In this document: in pieces, positions 55,957 to 64,000 of the stretch
Numbering within the stretch: position 1 is the first letter of the stretch
Layout: every line of letters starts with the position of its first letter
Assembly (NCBI RefSeq): GCF_003350295.1
Contig: NZ_QLYY01000014.1
Coordinates: 62,001 to 126,000, forward strand
Length of the DNA stretch: 64,000 nt
Reading direction: 5' to 3'
Source: Vibrio tetraodonis
GTDB taxonomy: Bacteria > Pseudomonadota > Gammaproteobacteria > Enterobacterales > Vibrionaceae
Position numbers and translations under genes: made by a program
Notes under the pieces: model-generated
Told to the model about the DNA's origin: nothing
The model's database searches: none
What the model saw: the letters and a program-made list of their open reading frames with translations, nothing else

Positions 55957-56206
55957 ATCGCCTCTATATTATTGTTGTTTTGTTACTAATGTCGTTAATG
56001 ATTATCGTACCATAGATAATGGTAGCTACAATAAAAGCCATTGATAAAATATGGGTGTAATTGTGCAAAAATACGAGTATCCTAGCTTTCCCAAAATCTT
56101 ACCTATTAGGGTGAGGTTCGTAGCCACTCAGATTGAGTGACTTTTTGGAACAACAGATACCATAGGTTGATGTTAAAACGGCAAACAAACTTTGAGAGGA
56201 AGTAGG

Positions 56207-56860
56207 ATGTCAGGTCTGAGTGAATCTGCAAAATTGGTAAAAGAAGCGCTAGAGAACCGTGGGTTAGAGACGCCAATGTTACCAAATCAAATGAACCGAG
56301 AAGAGAAAAAAGAAAAAATTCAGCATCATATGCGTGAAATTCTTACTCTATTGGAACTCGACCTTACAGACGATAGTCTCGAAGAAACACCACATCGAAT
56401 CGCCAAAATGTATGTGGATGAAATTTTCTCTGGTCTGGATTATTCAAATTTTCCCAAAATCACTGTCATTGAGAACAAAATGGACATGAGTGAAATGGTA
56501 CGTGTTAAAAGTATCACTGTGACCAGTACGTGTGAGCACCACCTCGTTACCATAGACGGACTGGCGACCGTTGCCTATATTCCCCGAGGAAAAATAATCG
56601 GCTTATCTAAGATTAACCGTATTGTGAGGTTTTTCGCTCAGCGCCCTCAGGTCCAAGAGCGAATGACCCAGCAGATCTTGGTTGCTCTACAAACTTTGCT
56701 CGAATCTGATGATGTTGCTGTGACTATTGATGCCACTCACTACTGCGTTAAATCACGCGGAGTCATGGATGCAACTAGTGAAACTACGACTACAGCCCTT
56801 GGTGGTATTTTCAAGAGCAATCCTGCAACAAGACATGAGTTTTTGCATGGAATACGCTAG
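56207..56860 (+). CDS. folE: GTP cyclohydrolase I
   Basis: A 217-residue enzyme that makes 7,8-dihydroneopterin triphosphate from GTP, the first step of folate synthesis. Zinc ligands: Cys and His in [12 protein letters not shown] and Cys in HYCVKSRGV. Other marks are [20 protein letters not shown] and [23 protein letters not shown]. The ATG at 56207 has GAGGAAG before it. A terminator follows. Confidence 0.97.
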   Translation: MSGLSESAKLVKEALENRGLETPMLPNQMNREEKKEKIQHHMREILTLLELDLTDDSLEETPHRIAKMYVDEIFSGLDYSNFPKITVIENKMDMSEMVRVKSITVTSTCEHHLVTIDGLATVAYIPRGKIIGLSKINRIVRFFAQRPQVQERMTQQILVALQTLLESDDVAVTIDATHYCVKSRGVMDATSETTTTALGGIFKSNPATRHEFLHGIR

Positions 56861-56889
56861 GCATTAAGCTAAGCCAACTATTTTTATGA

Positions 56890-56916
56890 GCCGCTTCTTG
56901 TATGAAGCGGTTTTTT
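56890..56916 (+). terminator. Rho-independent terminator after folE
   Basis: CCGCTTC / GAAGCGG (7 bp) with a six-base loop and a run of six T residues. It separates folE from dbpA. Confidence 0.88.
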
Positions 56917-56969
56917 GCTTTTTACGGTCAGCGCCAACAAAGGGCCTGACCATTCTTAAAGGTTTTTCT

Positions 56970-58346
56970 ATGACCAACACATTTAAGAGTCTTAACCTAA
57001 AAACTGAATTGGTTGAGACACTAGATAGTTTAAATTATTTTGAAATGACACCGATTCAGCAGCAAGCATTACCTATTGTATTACAGGGGAAAGATGTCAT
57101 AGGGCAGGGTAAAACTGGTTCGGGAAAAACGGCGACTTTTTCTTTGGGGTTACTCAGTAATCTTAAGGTAAAGCGCTTTCGCGTTCAGTCATTGGTGTTG
57201 TGCCCAACTCGGGAATTAGCCGACCAAGTCGCTCAAGAAATTCGCATGCTTGCTCGTGGAATTCATAATATCAAAGTATTAACTTTATGTGGCGGGATGC
57301 CCATGGGCCCACAAATTGGTTCTCTTGAACATGGAGCCCATATATTGGTGGGGACTCCAGGTCGAATACTTGACCATCTATTAAAAGGTCGTATCAATTT
57401 AGATGAGCTTAACACTCTAGTGTTGGATGAAGCTGATAGAATGTTGGAAATGGGCTTTGAAGAGGCCATTGATGCGATTACTGCACAAGCTCCTAAAACA
57501 AGACAGACGCTATTGTTTAGTGCTACTTTTCCCGCCAATATTGAGACGTTAGCATCAAAAGTAATGCAAGAACCACAGATGGTTAAAGTTGAGTCAACTC
57601 ATCAGCTAAGCACTATTGAACAGCAATTTTTTCTACTTGAGACGCTAAAAGAACGTGATGAAGCACTTGAAGCTTTGCTTTTAACCCACAAACCTGAGTC
57701 TTCAGTCGTGTTTTGTAATACCAAAAAAGAAGTTCAAAATGTCACCGATGAACTGAATTATCGGGGCTATAGTGTCACAGAACTTCATGGTGATATGGAG
57801 CAACGTGACCGTGAACAAGCGCTGACCATGTTCGCCAATAAAAGTATCTCAATTTTAGTTGCAACGGATGTGGCCGCTCGAGGTCTGGATGTCGATAACT
57901 TAGACGCGGTATTTAACTATGAGTTATCTCGTGATCCAGAAGTTCATGTCCATCGCATTGGGAGAACAGGGCGTGCAGGGGCGAAAGGTATGGCGTTTAG
58001 CTTTTTTAGTACTAAAGAATCGTATCGTGTTGCTCAAATTGACGAGTATATGCACATTGAAATTTCGCCAGTAAATCTACCTGAGAAGCCTATTGAAAAA
58101 CCTTTCTACCCCAAGATGCAAACCATTCAGATTTTGGGCGGCAAAAAGCAAAAAGTTCGAGCTGGTGATATCCTAGGTGCGCTAACTAAGCAAGCGGGAT
58201 TGGATGGAAAGAAGATAGGCAAAATTAAAATTTTACCTATGGTTTCATATGTTGCGGTCGAGCATGATCTTGTGAAGCCCGCCCTTAAACAGCTCCAGAA
58301 CGGAAAAATGAAAGGCCGGAATTTTAAAGCTCGAATCATGAAATAA
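56970..58346 (+). CDS. dbpA: ATP-dependent RNA helicase DbpA
   Basis: A 458-residue DEAD-box helicase needed for 23S rRNA maturation (acts at hairpin 92). Motifs: GQGKTGSGKTATF, PTRELADQV, VLDEADRMLEMGF, SATFP, DVAARGLDV and HRIGRTGRAG. The C-terminal 75 residues form the DbpA RNA-binding RRM (ILGGKKQKVRAGDILGAL...KIKILPMVSYVAV), which sets it apart from RhlE. Start at the ATG 56970; the longer frame from 56886 lies in the folE terminator. Confidence 0.97.
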   Translation: MTNTFKSLNLKTELVETLDSLNYFEMTPIQQQALPIVLQGKDVIGQGKTGSGKTATFSLGLLSNLKVKRFRVQSLVLCPTRELADQVAQEIRMLARGIHNIKVLTLCGGMPMGPQIGSLEHGAHILVGTPGRILDHLLKGRINLDELNTLVLDEADRMLEMGFEEAIDAITAQAPKTRQTLLFSATFPANIETLASKVMQEPQMVKVESTHQLSTIEQQFFLLETLKERDEALEALLLTHKPESSVVFCNTKKEVQNVTDELNYRGYSVTELHGDMEQRDREQALTMFANKSISILVATDVAARGLDVDNLDAVFNYELSRDPEVHVHRIGRTGRAGAKGMAFSFFSTKESYRVAQIDEYMHIEISPVNLPEKPIEKPFYPKMQTIQILGGKKQKVRAGDILGALTKQAGLDGKKIGKIKILPMVSYVAVEHDLVKPALKQLQNGKMKGRNFKARIMK

Positions 58347-58373
58347 CCGCCACAAACTAATGGTCCCATTACA

Positions 58374-58406
58374 AATATAAGACTTTCTTATCGAAAGTCT
58401 TATATT
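58374..58406. terminator. Bidirectional terminator between dbpA and ompV-like gene
   Basis: A perfect 14-bp stem (AATATAAGACTTTC / GAAAGTCTTATATT) with a TTATC loop, in AT-rich DNA between the two convergent genes. Confidence 0.8.
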
Positions 58407-58416
58407 CTGAATTCTG

Positions 58417-59157
58417 TTAATCGGTAAATTTATAGCTTATCCCGAGACTAAAAGACCAACCGAGATCATTCTGGATTAAAGGGCTACTTGAATCATGATG
58501 TTCAAGCTCTAGCTTGGTGAGAATCATCCACTTTGAGCTAATGTCATATAGGCCAATTAAGCCCGTCTGGTATACCCAAGTGTCATCGGCCTCGAATTGT
58601 TTAAAGTTTGAATTCAAAGACTCTACATTTGAAACAGAATATAAATGACGAGACAGCTTTTTGTCTCGATAGTCGACTTCAAAATAGGGCGTTAATGAAA
58701 ATGCATCGAAAGGTAATGGCAGGGTTTTACCAAGATGAAGTTGTACTTCATAGCCATTGTGTTCGTCAGTTACATCGTGAAGATAGGTCAATCTAGCTCC
58801 CACACTACCCAGTGTTATGCCAAGTTCTCCGTTTCCATCACGATCTTGGATGCCATTTGGAATGTCATCAAACTGAGAGTCAACCTCGGCAAACCTCCAA
58901 TGACCCGTTAATCCCACGTACGGCAAAACGGAAACGTTGACTAAGCTGCCATCAATAAAACCATATTCGCCGTTATAGAAAAGATTGGGCTCAACAGAAA
59001 AACTACCTTTTTGATCAGTCGAAAATACGGACTCGCCAAAAGCACCACTTAATCCGATGAAACCAAAATCATTATTTTGGTCTTCTTGTGCAGCCACATT
59101 GAGAGAAAAAGCACTTAAGCAAAAAAAATAAAGGGCGCGGTGTGATTGAATATACAT
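58417..59157 (-). CDS. MipA/OmpV-family outer-membrane protein
   Basis: A 246-residue exported barrel protein. Signal peptide MYIQSHRALYFFCLSAFSLNVAAQ; mature part with alternating strands and the OmpV-type GSVGARLTYLHDVTDEHNGYEVQLHLGKTLPL; C-terminal aromatic-rich end (SLGISYKFTD). OmpV/MipA proteins are porins or scaffolds for murein enzymes. The ATG at 59157 has a strong AAGGAGA site; an upstream extension lacks the signal arrangement. Confidence 0.85.
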   Translation of the reverse strand: MYIQSHRALYFFCLSAFSLNVAAQEDQNNDFGFIGLSGAFGESVFSTDQKGSFSVEPNLFYNGEYGFIDGSLVNVSVLPYVGLTGHWRFAEVDSQFDDIPNGIQDRDGNGELGITLGSVGARLTYLHDVTDEHNGYEVQLHLGKTLPLPFDAFSLTPYFEVDYRDKKLSRHLYSVSNVESLNSNFKQFEADDTWVYQTGLIGLYDISSKWMILTKLELEHHDSSSPLIQNDLGWSFSLGISYKFTD

Positions 59158-59252
59158 AAGATTCTCCTTGTTCGTAACAAAAAGAACGCTCATTTTCAAA
59201 AAAAATTTCAACTCACTATATAACCAATACATCTAAATTATAATGCTATCAT

Positions 59253-59286
59253 AAAAAAAGTTAAGCCACCCTAAATCGGATGGCTT
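59253..59286 (-). terminator. Rho-independent terminator after msrAB
   Basis: On the minus strand AAGCCATCC and GGGTGGCTT pair (one mismatch) across a six-base loop. A T run (seven T, the A run at 59253-59259) follows after TTAAC. Confidence 0.8.
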
Positions 59287-59311
59287 GGCTTATTCGTTAA
59301 AGACTTATTTG

Positions 59312-60445
59312 TCAGCTATCAAATAAATACAGGTACTCGCCATAACCTTGTTGCTCTAATTCTTCCTTGGGAATGAACTTCATTGCTGCTGAATTCATAC
59401 AATAACGCAATCCAGTTGGGGCAGGGCCGTCTTTGAATACGTGACCCAAATGAGAGTCCGCAAAGCGACTTCGAACCTCGGTTCTTGGATAAACAAGGTA
59501 GTAATCGGTTTTAGTCACTATGTATCCTTGGTTGATCGGCTTGGTAAAGCTTGGCCACCCTGTACCTGATTTGTATTTATCAGTTGAAGAGAATAGCGGC
59601 TCGCCAGAGACTATATCGACGTAGATGCCTTCTTGTTTGTTATCCCAATATTCATTATTGAACGCTTTCTCAGTGCCTTCTTTTTGTGTTACGTAGTACT
59701 GTAGACTGGTTAACTTGTCTTTAATTTCTTTATCCGATGGTTTGTTATACGGCTTCACATTGGCAACGGCGTTATGTTCATCAATTAATTGACGCAGTGT
59801 TTTAGGGTTTTTCTCTCTGTCATCACCAAAGATGTCATTTAGATACTGATCTCGCCCTGAGGCATAGCGATAGTAGTTATAACGAATTTTGTTATGTTTG
59901 TAATAGTCTTGGTGGTACGCTTCTGCCGGCCAGAATTTGGAGAACTTGATCAATTCCGTTTTGAGTGGTTTTTTAAAGATTCCCAGGCTTTCAATTTCAT
60001 CCATAAAATCTCTCGCAATCTGCTTTTGCTCATTATTATGATAAAAAATCGCTGGGCGATATTGAGGGCCTCGGTCTACAAAGGACCCTTTGTTGTCTGT
60101 TGGGTCTATATGACGAAAGAACTGATCGAGCACTTGTTCGTAGCTGACAGTGTTTGGGTCAAATTTCACTTCAATGACTTCAATATGCCCTGATTTACCG
60201 GAAGAGACCTGTTTGTATGTAGGATTTTCCAGCTCACCACCTGAGTAGCCGGACACTACATCGATCACACCATCGAGCTTTTCTAGATCAGATTCTGTGC
60301 ACCAGAAGCAGCCGCCCGCTAGGGTTGCTATTTCATAACCATTTGCGTTTTTAGTGTTTACTTCCGTTTTAGCAGCGCCTAAAAATGACGTTAGGGCTGC
60401 CGTCAGAGCAAGGGCAGAAAGGATTATCTTCGACTTAACTTTCAT
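59312..60445 (-). CDS. msrAB: Periplasmic methionine sulfoxide reductase A-B fusion
   Basis: A 377-residue fusion. A signal peptide (about 1-28) is followed by MsrA (about 40-190) with [10 protein letters not shown], then MsrB (about 230-375) with [24 protein letters not shown] and the active Cys in RYCMNSAAM. The MsrB lacks the CxxC zinc pairs (GEPLFSS where CGxPLF is usual). The two halves reduce S- and R-methionine sulfoxide. Secretion predicts repair of oxidised envelope proteins. The ATG at 60445 has AGAGG upstream. Confidence 0.95.
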   Translation of the reverse strand: MKVKSKIILSALALTAALTSFLGAAKTEVNTKNANGYEIATLAGGCFWCTESDLEKLDGVIDVVSGYSGGELENPTYKQVSSGKSGHIEVIEVKFDPNTVSYEQVLDQFFRHIDPTDNKGSFVDRGPQYRPAIFYHNNEQKQIARDFMDEIESLGIFKKPLKTELIKFSKFWPAEAYHQDYYKHNKIRYNYYRYASGRDQYLNDIFGDDREKNPKTLRQLIDEHNAVANVKPYNKPSDKEIKDKLTSLQYYVTQKEGTEKAFNNEYWDNKQEGIYVDIVSGEPLFSSTDKYKSGTGWPSFTKPINQGYIVTKTDYYLVYPRTEVRSRFADSHLGHVFKDGPAPTGLRYCMNSAAMKFIPKEELEQQGYGEYLYLFDS

Positions 60446-60545
60446 ATCAACCTCTTCGAATACTTTGTCTTTGACTAATAAGAAAGGTGAGAACACAAAA
60501 AAATTGCATTTAATATGATTTTTTAACAATACGAGTCGTAGGGTA

Positions 60546-60570
60546 CAAAAAAGGCAACCTAAGGTTGCCT
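60546..60570 (-). terminator. Rho-independent terminator after tyrP
   Basis: Stem AGGCAACC / GGTTGCCT with a three-base loop. On the minus strand it is followed by TTTTTT. Confidence 0.88.
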
Positions 60571-60592
60571 GTGTTTGATTAAGATAACTGGA

Positions 60593-61798
60593 CTAGCCCA
60601 AAGACGGAAGAACGCCAGTAGTAATCAGGATTTGAGCAGTAATGATCACTAAGCCGACTGACCCACTAATTATAAGTCCTAGATTGCCGCCGATAACCTG
60701 ATATGTTTCCTGATTGTTTTGACTCACACGGGCTTTTTTAACCATCAATACAGGAAGGAAAATGGCGAGTACTGCGAGAGATATGGCCGCGTAACCTAAG
60801 GCCATAATAAAACCTTGTGGGTAAAACAGACCGAACCCCATAGGTGGCAAGAAGGTGATTGCGCCTATTATAACGCGGTTGGATGACTCTTTCTTTTTGT
60901 TGAAGGTATCGCCCAAAAACTCAAATAAGCCTAAGCTAGCACCCAAGAAGGAAGTCAATAGAGCAAGATCTGCAAACACCCCTATAGTCTGGCTTAGGTT
61001 TGACTGATGAACCTTGGTTGATAACGTCGCAATAAGTCCACTTAAACCTTGATTCTCTATTAATGTATCTTGGCTGACTACGCCTAAAGTAACGATTTGC
61101 CAAAACACGTAAACGATCAACGGAATAGAAGAGCCTATGATGATGGCTTTTCGAAGTGATGGCGTGTTACCATCTAGGTAATTTACGATAGCAGGAATGC
61201 TGCCATGGAAGCCAAAAGAGGTAAATATAACCGGTATTGCAGCGACAATTAGACCTTGCTCTATTGGCATGCTAAGGAGGTAAGATTCAGTCACGTTTGG
61301 GGCGAGAAAGCTAAGTGCTGTGGCCATAGCGATCAGCTTGACAGCAAATAGAACTCGGTTCACTTTATCTACGGTACTCGTGCCAATGGTTACCACAGAA
61401 GCTACGATAAAGGTAAATAAAACTGTCGATGAAGTACCGCTTAACTCAAAACCCGTAAAATAAGCTAGGCGTTGACCAAATTGAGCACCTCCTCCGGCTA
61501 TGTAGGCTGCACACAAAGAATAAAACAGAAAAAGCATAGAGAAACTGGCTACCCATTTGCCTTTACTTCCCAAAAACTGTTTAGCAAGAGTATGCAGAGT
61601 AGCACTTGAGTCCGCATGCTGGTGTAACTCAACCATTAATAGAGCGGTGTACGACATCAATGCCCAAAGTGCAAACATAATAATCAGTGATGACGAAAAC
61701 CCTATCCCGGCAGAAGCTAGTGGCAGAGCTAGCATTCCTGCTCCAATGGTCGTCCCAGCAATGATCAAGGTGCTGCCTAGTACTTTTGATTTCTTCAT
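60593..61798 (-). CDS. tyrP: Aromatic amino acid permease TyrP
   Basis: A 401-residue inner-membrane proton symporter of the hydroxy/aromatic amino acid permease family, tyrosine type. About 11 hydrophobic segments. The N-terminus KVLGSTLIIAGTTIGAGMLALPL and the SFGFHGSIPAIVNYLDGN loop are family signatures. A TyrR-type box lies about 145 bp upstream. Substrate (tyrosine, maybe phenylalanine) inferred from the family. Confidence 0.95.
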   Translation of the reverse strand: MKKSKVLGSTLIIAGTTIGAGMLALPLASAGIGFSSSLIIMFALWALMSYTALLMVELHQHADSSATLHTLAKQFLGSKGKWVASFSMLFLFYSLCAAYIAGGGAQFGQRLAYFTGFELSGTSSTVLFTFIVASVVTIGTSTVDKVNRVLFAVKLIAMATALSFLAPNVTESYLLSMPIEQGLIVAAIPVIFTSFGFHGSIPAIVNYLDGNTPSLRKAIIIGSSIPLIVYVFWQIVTLGVVSQDTLIENQGLSGLIATLSTKVHQSNLSQTIGVFADLALLTSFLGASLGLFEFLGDTFNKKKESSNRVIIGAITFLPPMGFGLFYPQGFIMALGYAAISLAVLAIFLPVLMVKKARVSQNNQETYQVIGGNLGLIISGSVGLVIITAQILITTGVLPSLG

Positions 61799-62147
61799 GT
61801 ATTATTTTCTTTACAGTGATTTGTTATAGGTCTTAACGTTTTTGTACATGACAAATTACGTTTTATGTCATATTGGCTAACGCATTCTGTAAAAAAAAGG
61901 CGTTCATTTCAAGTGTTATGTACAAATTTTTGCTCATTGGTGTAATTAATACTTTACATTTTTTCACGATAAAGTGTGGTTAATCCTGCTTAGGTTGTTC
62001 AAAAACCAACCTATGACTCAAAGCTTCTTAACATCATTTTTTCAAAAAAATGTCATAAAGTTGGTGTAAAACGGTCGGGTAAACTTTATAGTCGAGTTGA
62101 GACTTGGAAATAAGTCTTTAGAAACGATGTATACAAGGGAGGTCAGA
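61799..62147. other. 349-bp intergenic region between tyrP and a small gene
   Basis: Divergent promoter region. It carries a near-perfect TyrR box (61941) and an AT-rich zone with several TGTACA/TGTAAA fragments, one at 61919-61936 being a possible weak second box, then the strong ribosome site AGGGAGG of the 39-residue gene. Confidence 0.5.
61941..61958. promoter_or_regulatory. TyrR box upstream of tyrP
   Basis: TGTAAT-TAATAC-TTTACA matches TGTAAA-N6-TTTACA with one mismatch. In E. coli TyrR controls tyrP through such boxes. Confidence 0.6.
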
Positions 62148-62267
62148 ATGAGCGACCAAATCGTAAACGATGAATGTCTTGAGTTAATAGATGCGATGGA
62201 AATAGGTTTTACCTTGTCAGATTATGAGCGGGTAACCGATGAGCTGATAGATGAAACGTTAAATTAA
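62148..62267 (+). CDS. Predicted 39-residue acidic small protein
   Basis: MSDQIVNDECLELIDAMEIG then FTLSDYERVTDELIDETLN. It is acidic (about 12 Asp/Glu against one Arg) and likely helical. AGGGAGG lies eight bases before the ATG, a near-perfect ribosome site, and a hairpin terminator lies 30 bp past the stop. No family recognised. It precedes the acpH remnant and rhlE. Confidence 0.7.
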   Translation: MSDQIVNDECLELIDAMEIGFTLSDYERVTDELIDETLN

Positions 62268-62296
62268 TCATCTTTTATACATTCATACCAAGAAAG

Positions 62297-62320
62297 AGCC
62301 AGTGCAAAAGCGCTGGCTTT
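62297..62320 (+). terminator. Terminator-like hairpin after the 39-residue gene
   Basis: AGCCAGTGC / GCGCTGGCT (one T-G pair) with an AAAA loop, followed by TTGTG. The T run is short. Confidence 0.65.
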
Positions 62321-62360
62321 GTGCTGTTATGTTATTTATCTTTTTATTTTGTAGAAGCCG

Positions 62361-62626
62361 ATGAACTATCTTGCCCATTTGCATATCGCATCGTACTGCC
62401 AGAAAGATTTATGGTGGTCACCGAGGCGATGTGGAAAGGTCGATGGTTAGAGTCTTACCAAAGCATGGAAAATATACATTTTGCGTTGCAAAGAATGTCT
62501 ACACGTTCGCCTAGAATGGTAGAGTTAGTCTCCTGTTCTGATACGTTAGATCAGCACTATGATCGTTTGAAAAGCATTTTTCATGTTTTATATCCTGAGA
62601 TACTAAACGCTTCGAAAAGATTTTGA
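62361..62626 (+). pseudogene. acpH: acpH (acyl carrier protein phosphodiesterase) remnant with internal deletion
   Basis: The ATG at 62361 begins MNYLAHLHIAS, the family start. About 40 bp on, the frame shifts and the sequence resumes as LPERFMVVTEAMWKGRWLESY...FALQRMSTRSPRMVEL...LDQHYDRLK..., which is the C-terminal third of AcpH. The middle (about 100 residues, with most metal-binding His/Asp) is absent, and the two ends are in different frames. The enzyme, which removes the 4'-phosphopantetheine group of ACP, cannot be made here. Whether this is real or an assembly error cannot be seen from one sequence. Confidence 0.8.
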
Positions 62627-62662
62627 TAGAATTCTAATCCCTGTTTCATCTGGAAATCTAAC

Positions 62663-63934
62663 ATGCCTTCATTTGATCAATTAGGCTTATCTCTAACTTT
62701 AACCAATACTCTAAACAAATTGGGGTTTAACACTCCGACACAGATACAAGAGCAAGCAATCCCTGTTGTTTTGGAAGGGAAAGATGTGCTTGCTGGAGCA
62801 CAAACAGGAACAGGCAAAACAGCGGCCTTCGGCTTGCCAATACTGAATAAAATATTAGACGCTAGTGATGAGCGAGATCTGCAATCTAACGATGTTCTGG
62901 CTTTGGTTGTTGTTCCGACTCGAGAGTTGGCGCAACAAGTATTCGAGAGTCTTACCGCTTATGCCGAGTCAACAAAGATAAAAATTGTCACCGCATATGG
63001 TGGAACCAGTATCAATACGCAAACTCGCAATCTTGAAAATGGGTGCGATGTCCTTATTGCAACGCCAGGTCGATTACTAGATCATCTATACTGCAAAAAT
63101 ATTAATTTGAAAAAAACTAAATACTTGGTACTCGATGAAGCTGATCGTATGTTGGATATGGGCTTTATGCCTGATGTGCAACGTATTCTTAAACAGATAA
63201 ATGCTAATCGCCAGACTCTATTTTTTTCAGCAACTTTTGATAAGAAGATTAAAGCTATTGCCTATCGACTGATGAATGAACCTGTTGAAGTTCAAGTCAC
63301 CCCATCCAATAGCACTGCGGAAACCGTTAAGCAGATGGTATATCCAGTCGATAAAAAGCGAAAAGCCGAATTACTCGCTTATTTGATTGGTTCTCGAAAC
63401 TGGCATCAGGTGCTCGTCTTTACCAAAACCAAGCAGGGCAGTGATTCTCTGGCTAAGGAACTAAAGCTCGATGGCATTGTTGCGGCATCAATCAATGGAG
63501 ACAAAAGCCAAGGCGCTCGTCAAAAAGCGCTTGATGATTTTAAATCTGGTAAAGTGAGGGCATTGATAGCGACTGACGTAGCGGCTAGAGGTTTAGACAT
63601 CAATCAGCTAGAGCAAGTTATAAACTACGATATGCCTTATAAAGCAGAAGATTATGTTCACCGTATTGGGCGGACTGGCCGTGCAGGGCATGAAGGCATG
63701 GCTATTTCTCTGATGAGTAAAGATGAGGAGTATCTACTTGCGGCAATTGAAAGGCTTTTAGATACTCGTTTGCCGCAAGAATGGCTACAAGGTTTTGAGC
63801 CCAGCTTGGAAGACACGGGAGACAATGAGCTGAAACAAACTAAGCGCAGCAAAAGCCGTTCTGCGGAGAAGCGAAAACTTAAGGCTCAAATGAATATTCA
63901 TTCTAATAGAGGAAAGAAGAAGCCAAATAAATAA
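62663..63934 (+). CDS. rhlE: DEAD-box RNA helicase, RhlE-type
   Basis: A 423-residue DEAD-box helicase. The Q motif region (FNTPTQIQEQAIP), AGAQTGTGKTAAF, PTRELAQQV, VLDEADRMLDMGF, SATF, TDVAARGLDI and HRIGRTGRAG are all present. A basic C-terminal tail (about residues 385-423, KRSKSRSAEKRKLKAQ) replaces the RRM of DbpA. It probably remodels RNA in ribosome assembly or decay. It lies 36 bp after the acpH remnant. Confidence 0.93.
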   Translation: MPSFDQLGLSLTLTNTLNKLGFNTPTQIQEQAIPVVLEGKDVLAGAQTGTGKTAAFGLPILNKILDASDERDLQSNDVLALVVVPTRELAQQVFESLTAYAESTKIKIVTAYGGTSINTQTRNLENGCDVLIATPGRLLDHLYCKNINLKKTKYLVLDEADRMLDMGFMPDVQRILKQINANRQTLFFSATFDKKIKAIAYRLMNEPVEVQVTPSNSTAETVKQMVYPVDKKRKAELLAYLIGSRNWHQVLVFTKTKQGSDSLAKELKLDGIVAASINGDKSQGARQKALDDFKSGKVRALIATDVAARGLDINQLEQVINYDMPYKAEDYVHRIGRTGRAGHEGMAISLMSKDEEYLLAAIERLLDTRLPQEWLQGFEPSLEDTGDNELKQTKRSKSRSAEKRKLKAQMNIHSNRGKKKPNK

Positions 63935-63966
63935 GTTGTTTATTTTGATATATCATAGGGTTTGGT

Positions 63967-64000
63967 ATGCGTTTAGAACTATTGTCAAAAAAGCATGATA
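63967..64000 (+). CDS. Start of a gene cut by the window edge
   Basis: ATG CGT TTA GAA CTA ... reads MRLELLSKKHD and is open to the window end. GGGTTTGG lies before it. The opening looks like that of GNAT-type acetyltransferases, but 11 residues cannot prove it. Confidence 0.35.
   Translation, partial: MRLELLSKKHD

Overview
The window looks like a stretch of a Vibrionaceae chromosome, and the gene set resembles the secondary chromosome of Vibrio species (inference). The main reasons are a luxP-luxQ pair whose LuxP carries every known AI-2 contact at the Vibrio harveyi residue number, a Vibrio-type HMG-CoA reductase, glpFK and glpD, tyrP, moeAB/folE, ybbAP-tesA, pxpABC and many small AT-rich vibrio-style hypothetical genes. 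There are no rRNA or tRNA genes, no insertion sequences and no CRISPR arrays that I can see. Most genes sit in short operons separated by clear hairpin terminators.

Region by region. 1-5.75 kb is a cluster of five paralogous exported proteins made of 25-residue BspA-like (DUF285) repeats. Four are long (8, 10, 10 and 9 repeats) and one is a one-repeat miniature. All have the same N-terminal module of about 86 residues. 5.9-11.3 kb holds an aromatic/aspartate aminotransferase, a retropepsin-like lipoprotein, a Nudix hydrolase, an FKBP, a DsbA-like lipoprotein, an OmpA lipoprotein and a periplasmic solute-binding protein. 11.7-14.1 kb is glpF-glpK. 14.2-17.2 kb holds small conserved genes (DUF496, yceH, GIY-YIG) and a TraF-like outer-membrane protein. 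17.4-21.0 kb is luxPQ. 21.1-24.2 kb is glpD and HMG-CoA reductase on the minus strand. 24.3-36 kb holds yccS, helD, cutA, yjdF, a 2-oxoglutarate oxygenase, a DnaJ-related protein, an ABC-ATPase and an EAL phosphodiesterase. 36.1-39.8 kb is tesA and ybbA-ybbP with interlocking start codons. 40-44 kb is a FAD oxidoreductase and pxpABC. 44.3-51.3 kb is galE, an unknown protein, yceJ-yceI, the OLD nuclease ybjD and a 5'-nucleotidase-family protein without a signal peptide. 51.3-56 kb holds two small proteins, ribE, sseA, moeB and moeA. 56.2-64 kb is folE, dbpA, an OmpV/MipA protein, msrAB, tyrP, a 39-residue protein, an acpH remnant and rhlE.

How the genes fit together. GlpF, GlpK and GlpD take up, phosphorylate and oxidise glycerol, and similar palindromes (possible GlpR sites) lie upstream of glpF and glpD. 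LuxP and LuxQ are the AI-2 receptor and its hybrid kinase. TesA with YbbAP matches the conserved E. coli lipase/ABC exporter locus. PxpABC hydrolyses 5-oxoproline. MoeA/MoeB act in molybdenum cofactor synthesis, with FolE starting folate/pterin synthesis divergently. A TyrR-like box precedes tyrP.

Points most worth a second look: the repeat-protein cluster with its conserved mRNA leader; a 31-codon membrane-protein gene at 51336 with its own ribosome site and terminator; a 39-codon acidic protein gene at 62148; an acpH gene reduced by an internal deletion at 62361; a nested inverted repeat of DnaA-box-like sequences at 39859; and an HMG-CoA reductase with no other mevalonate gene nearby.
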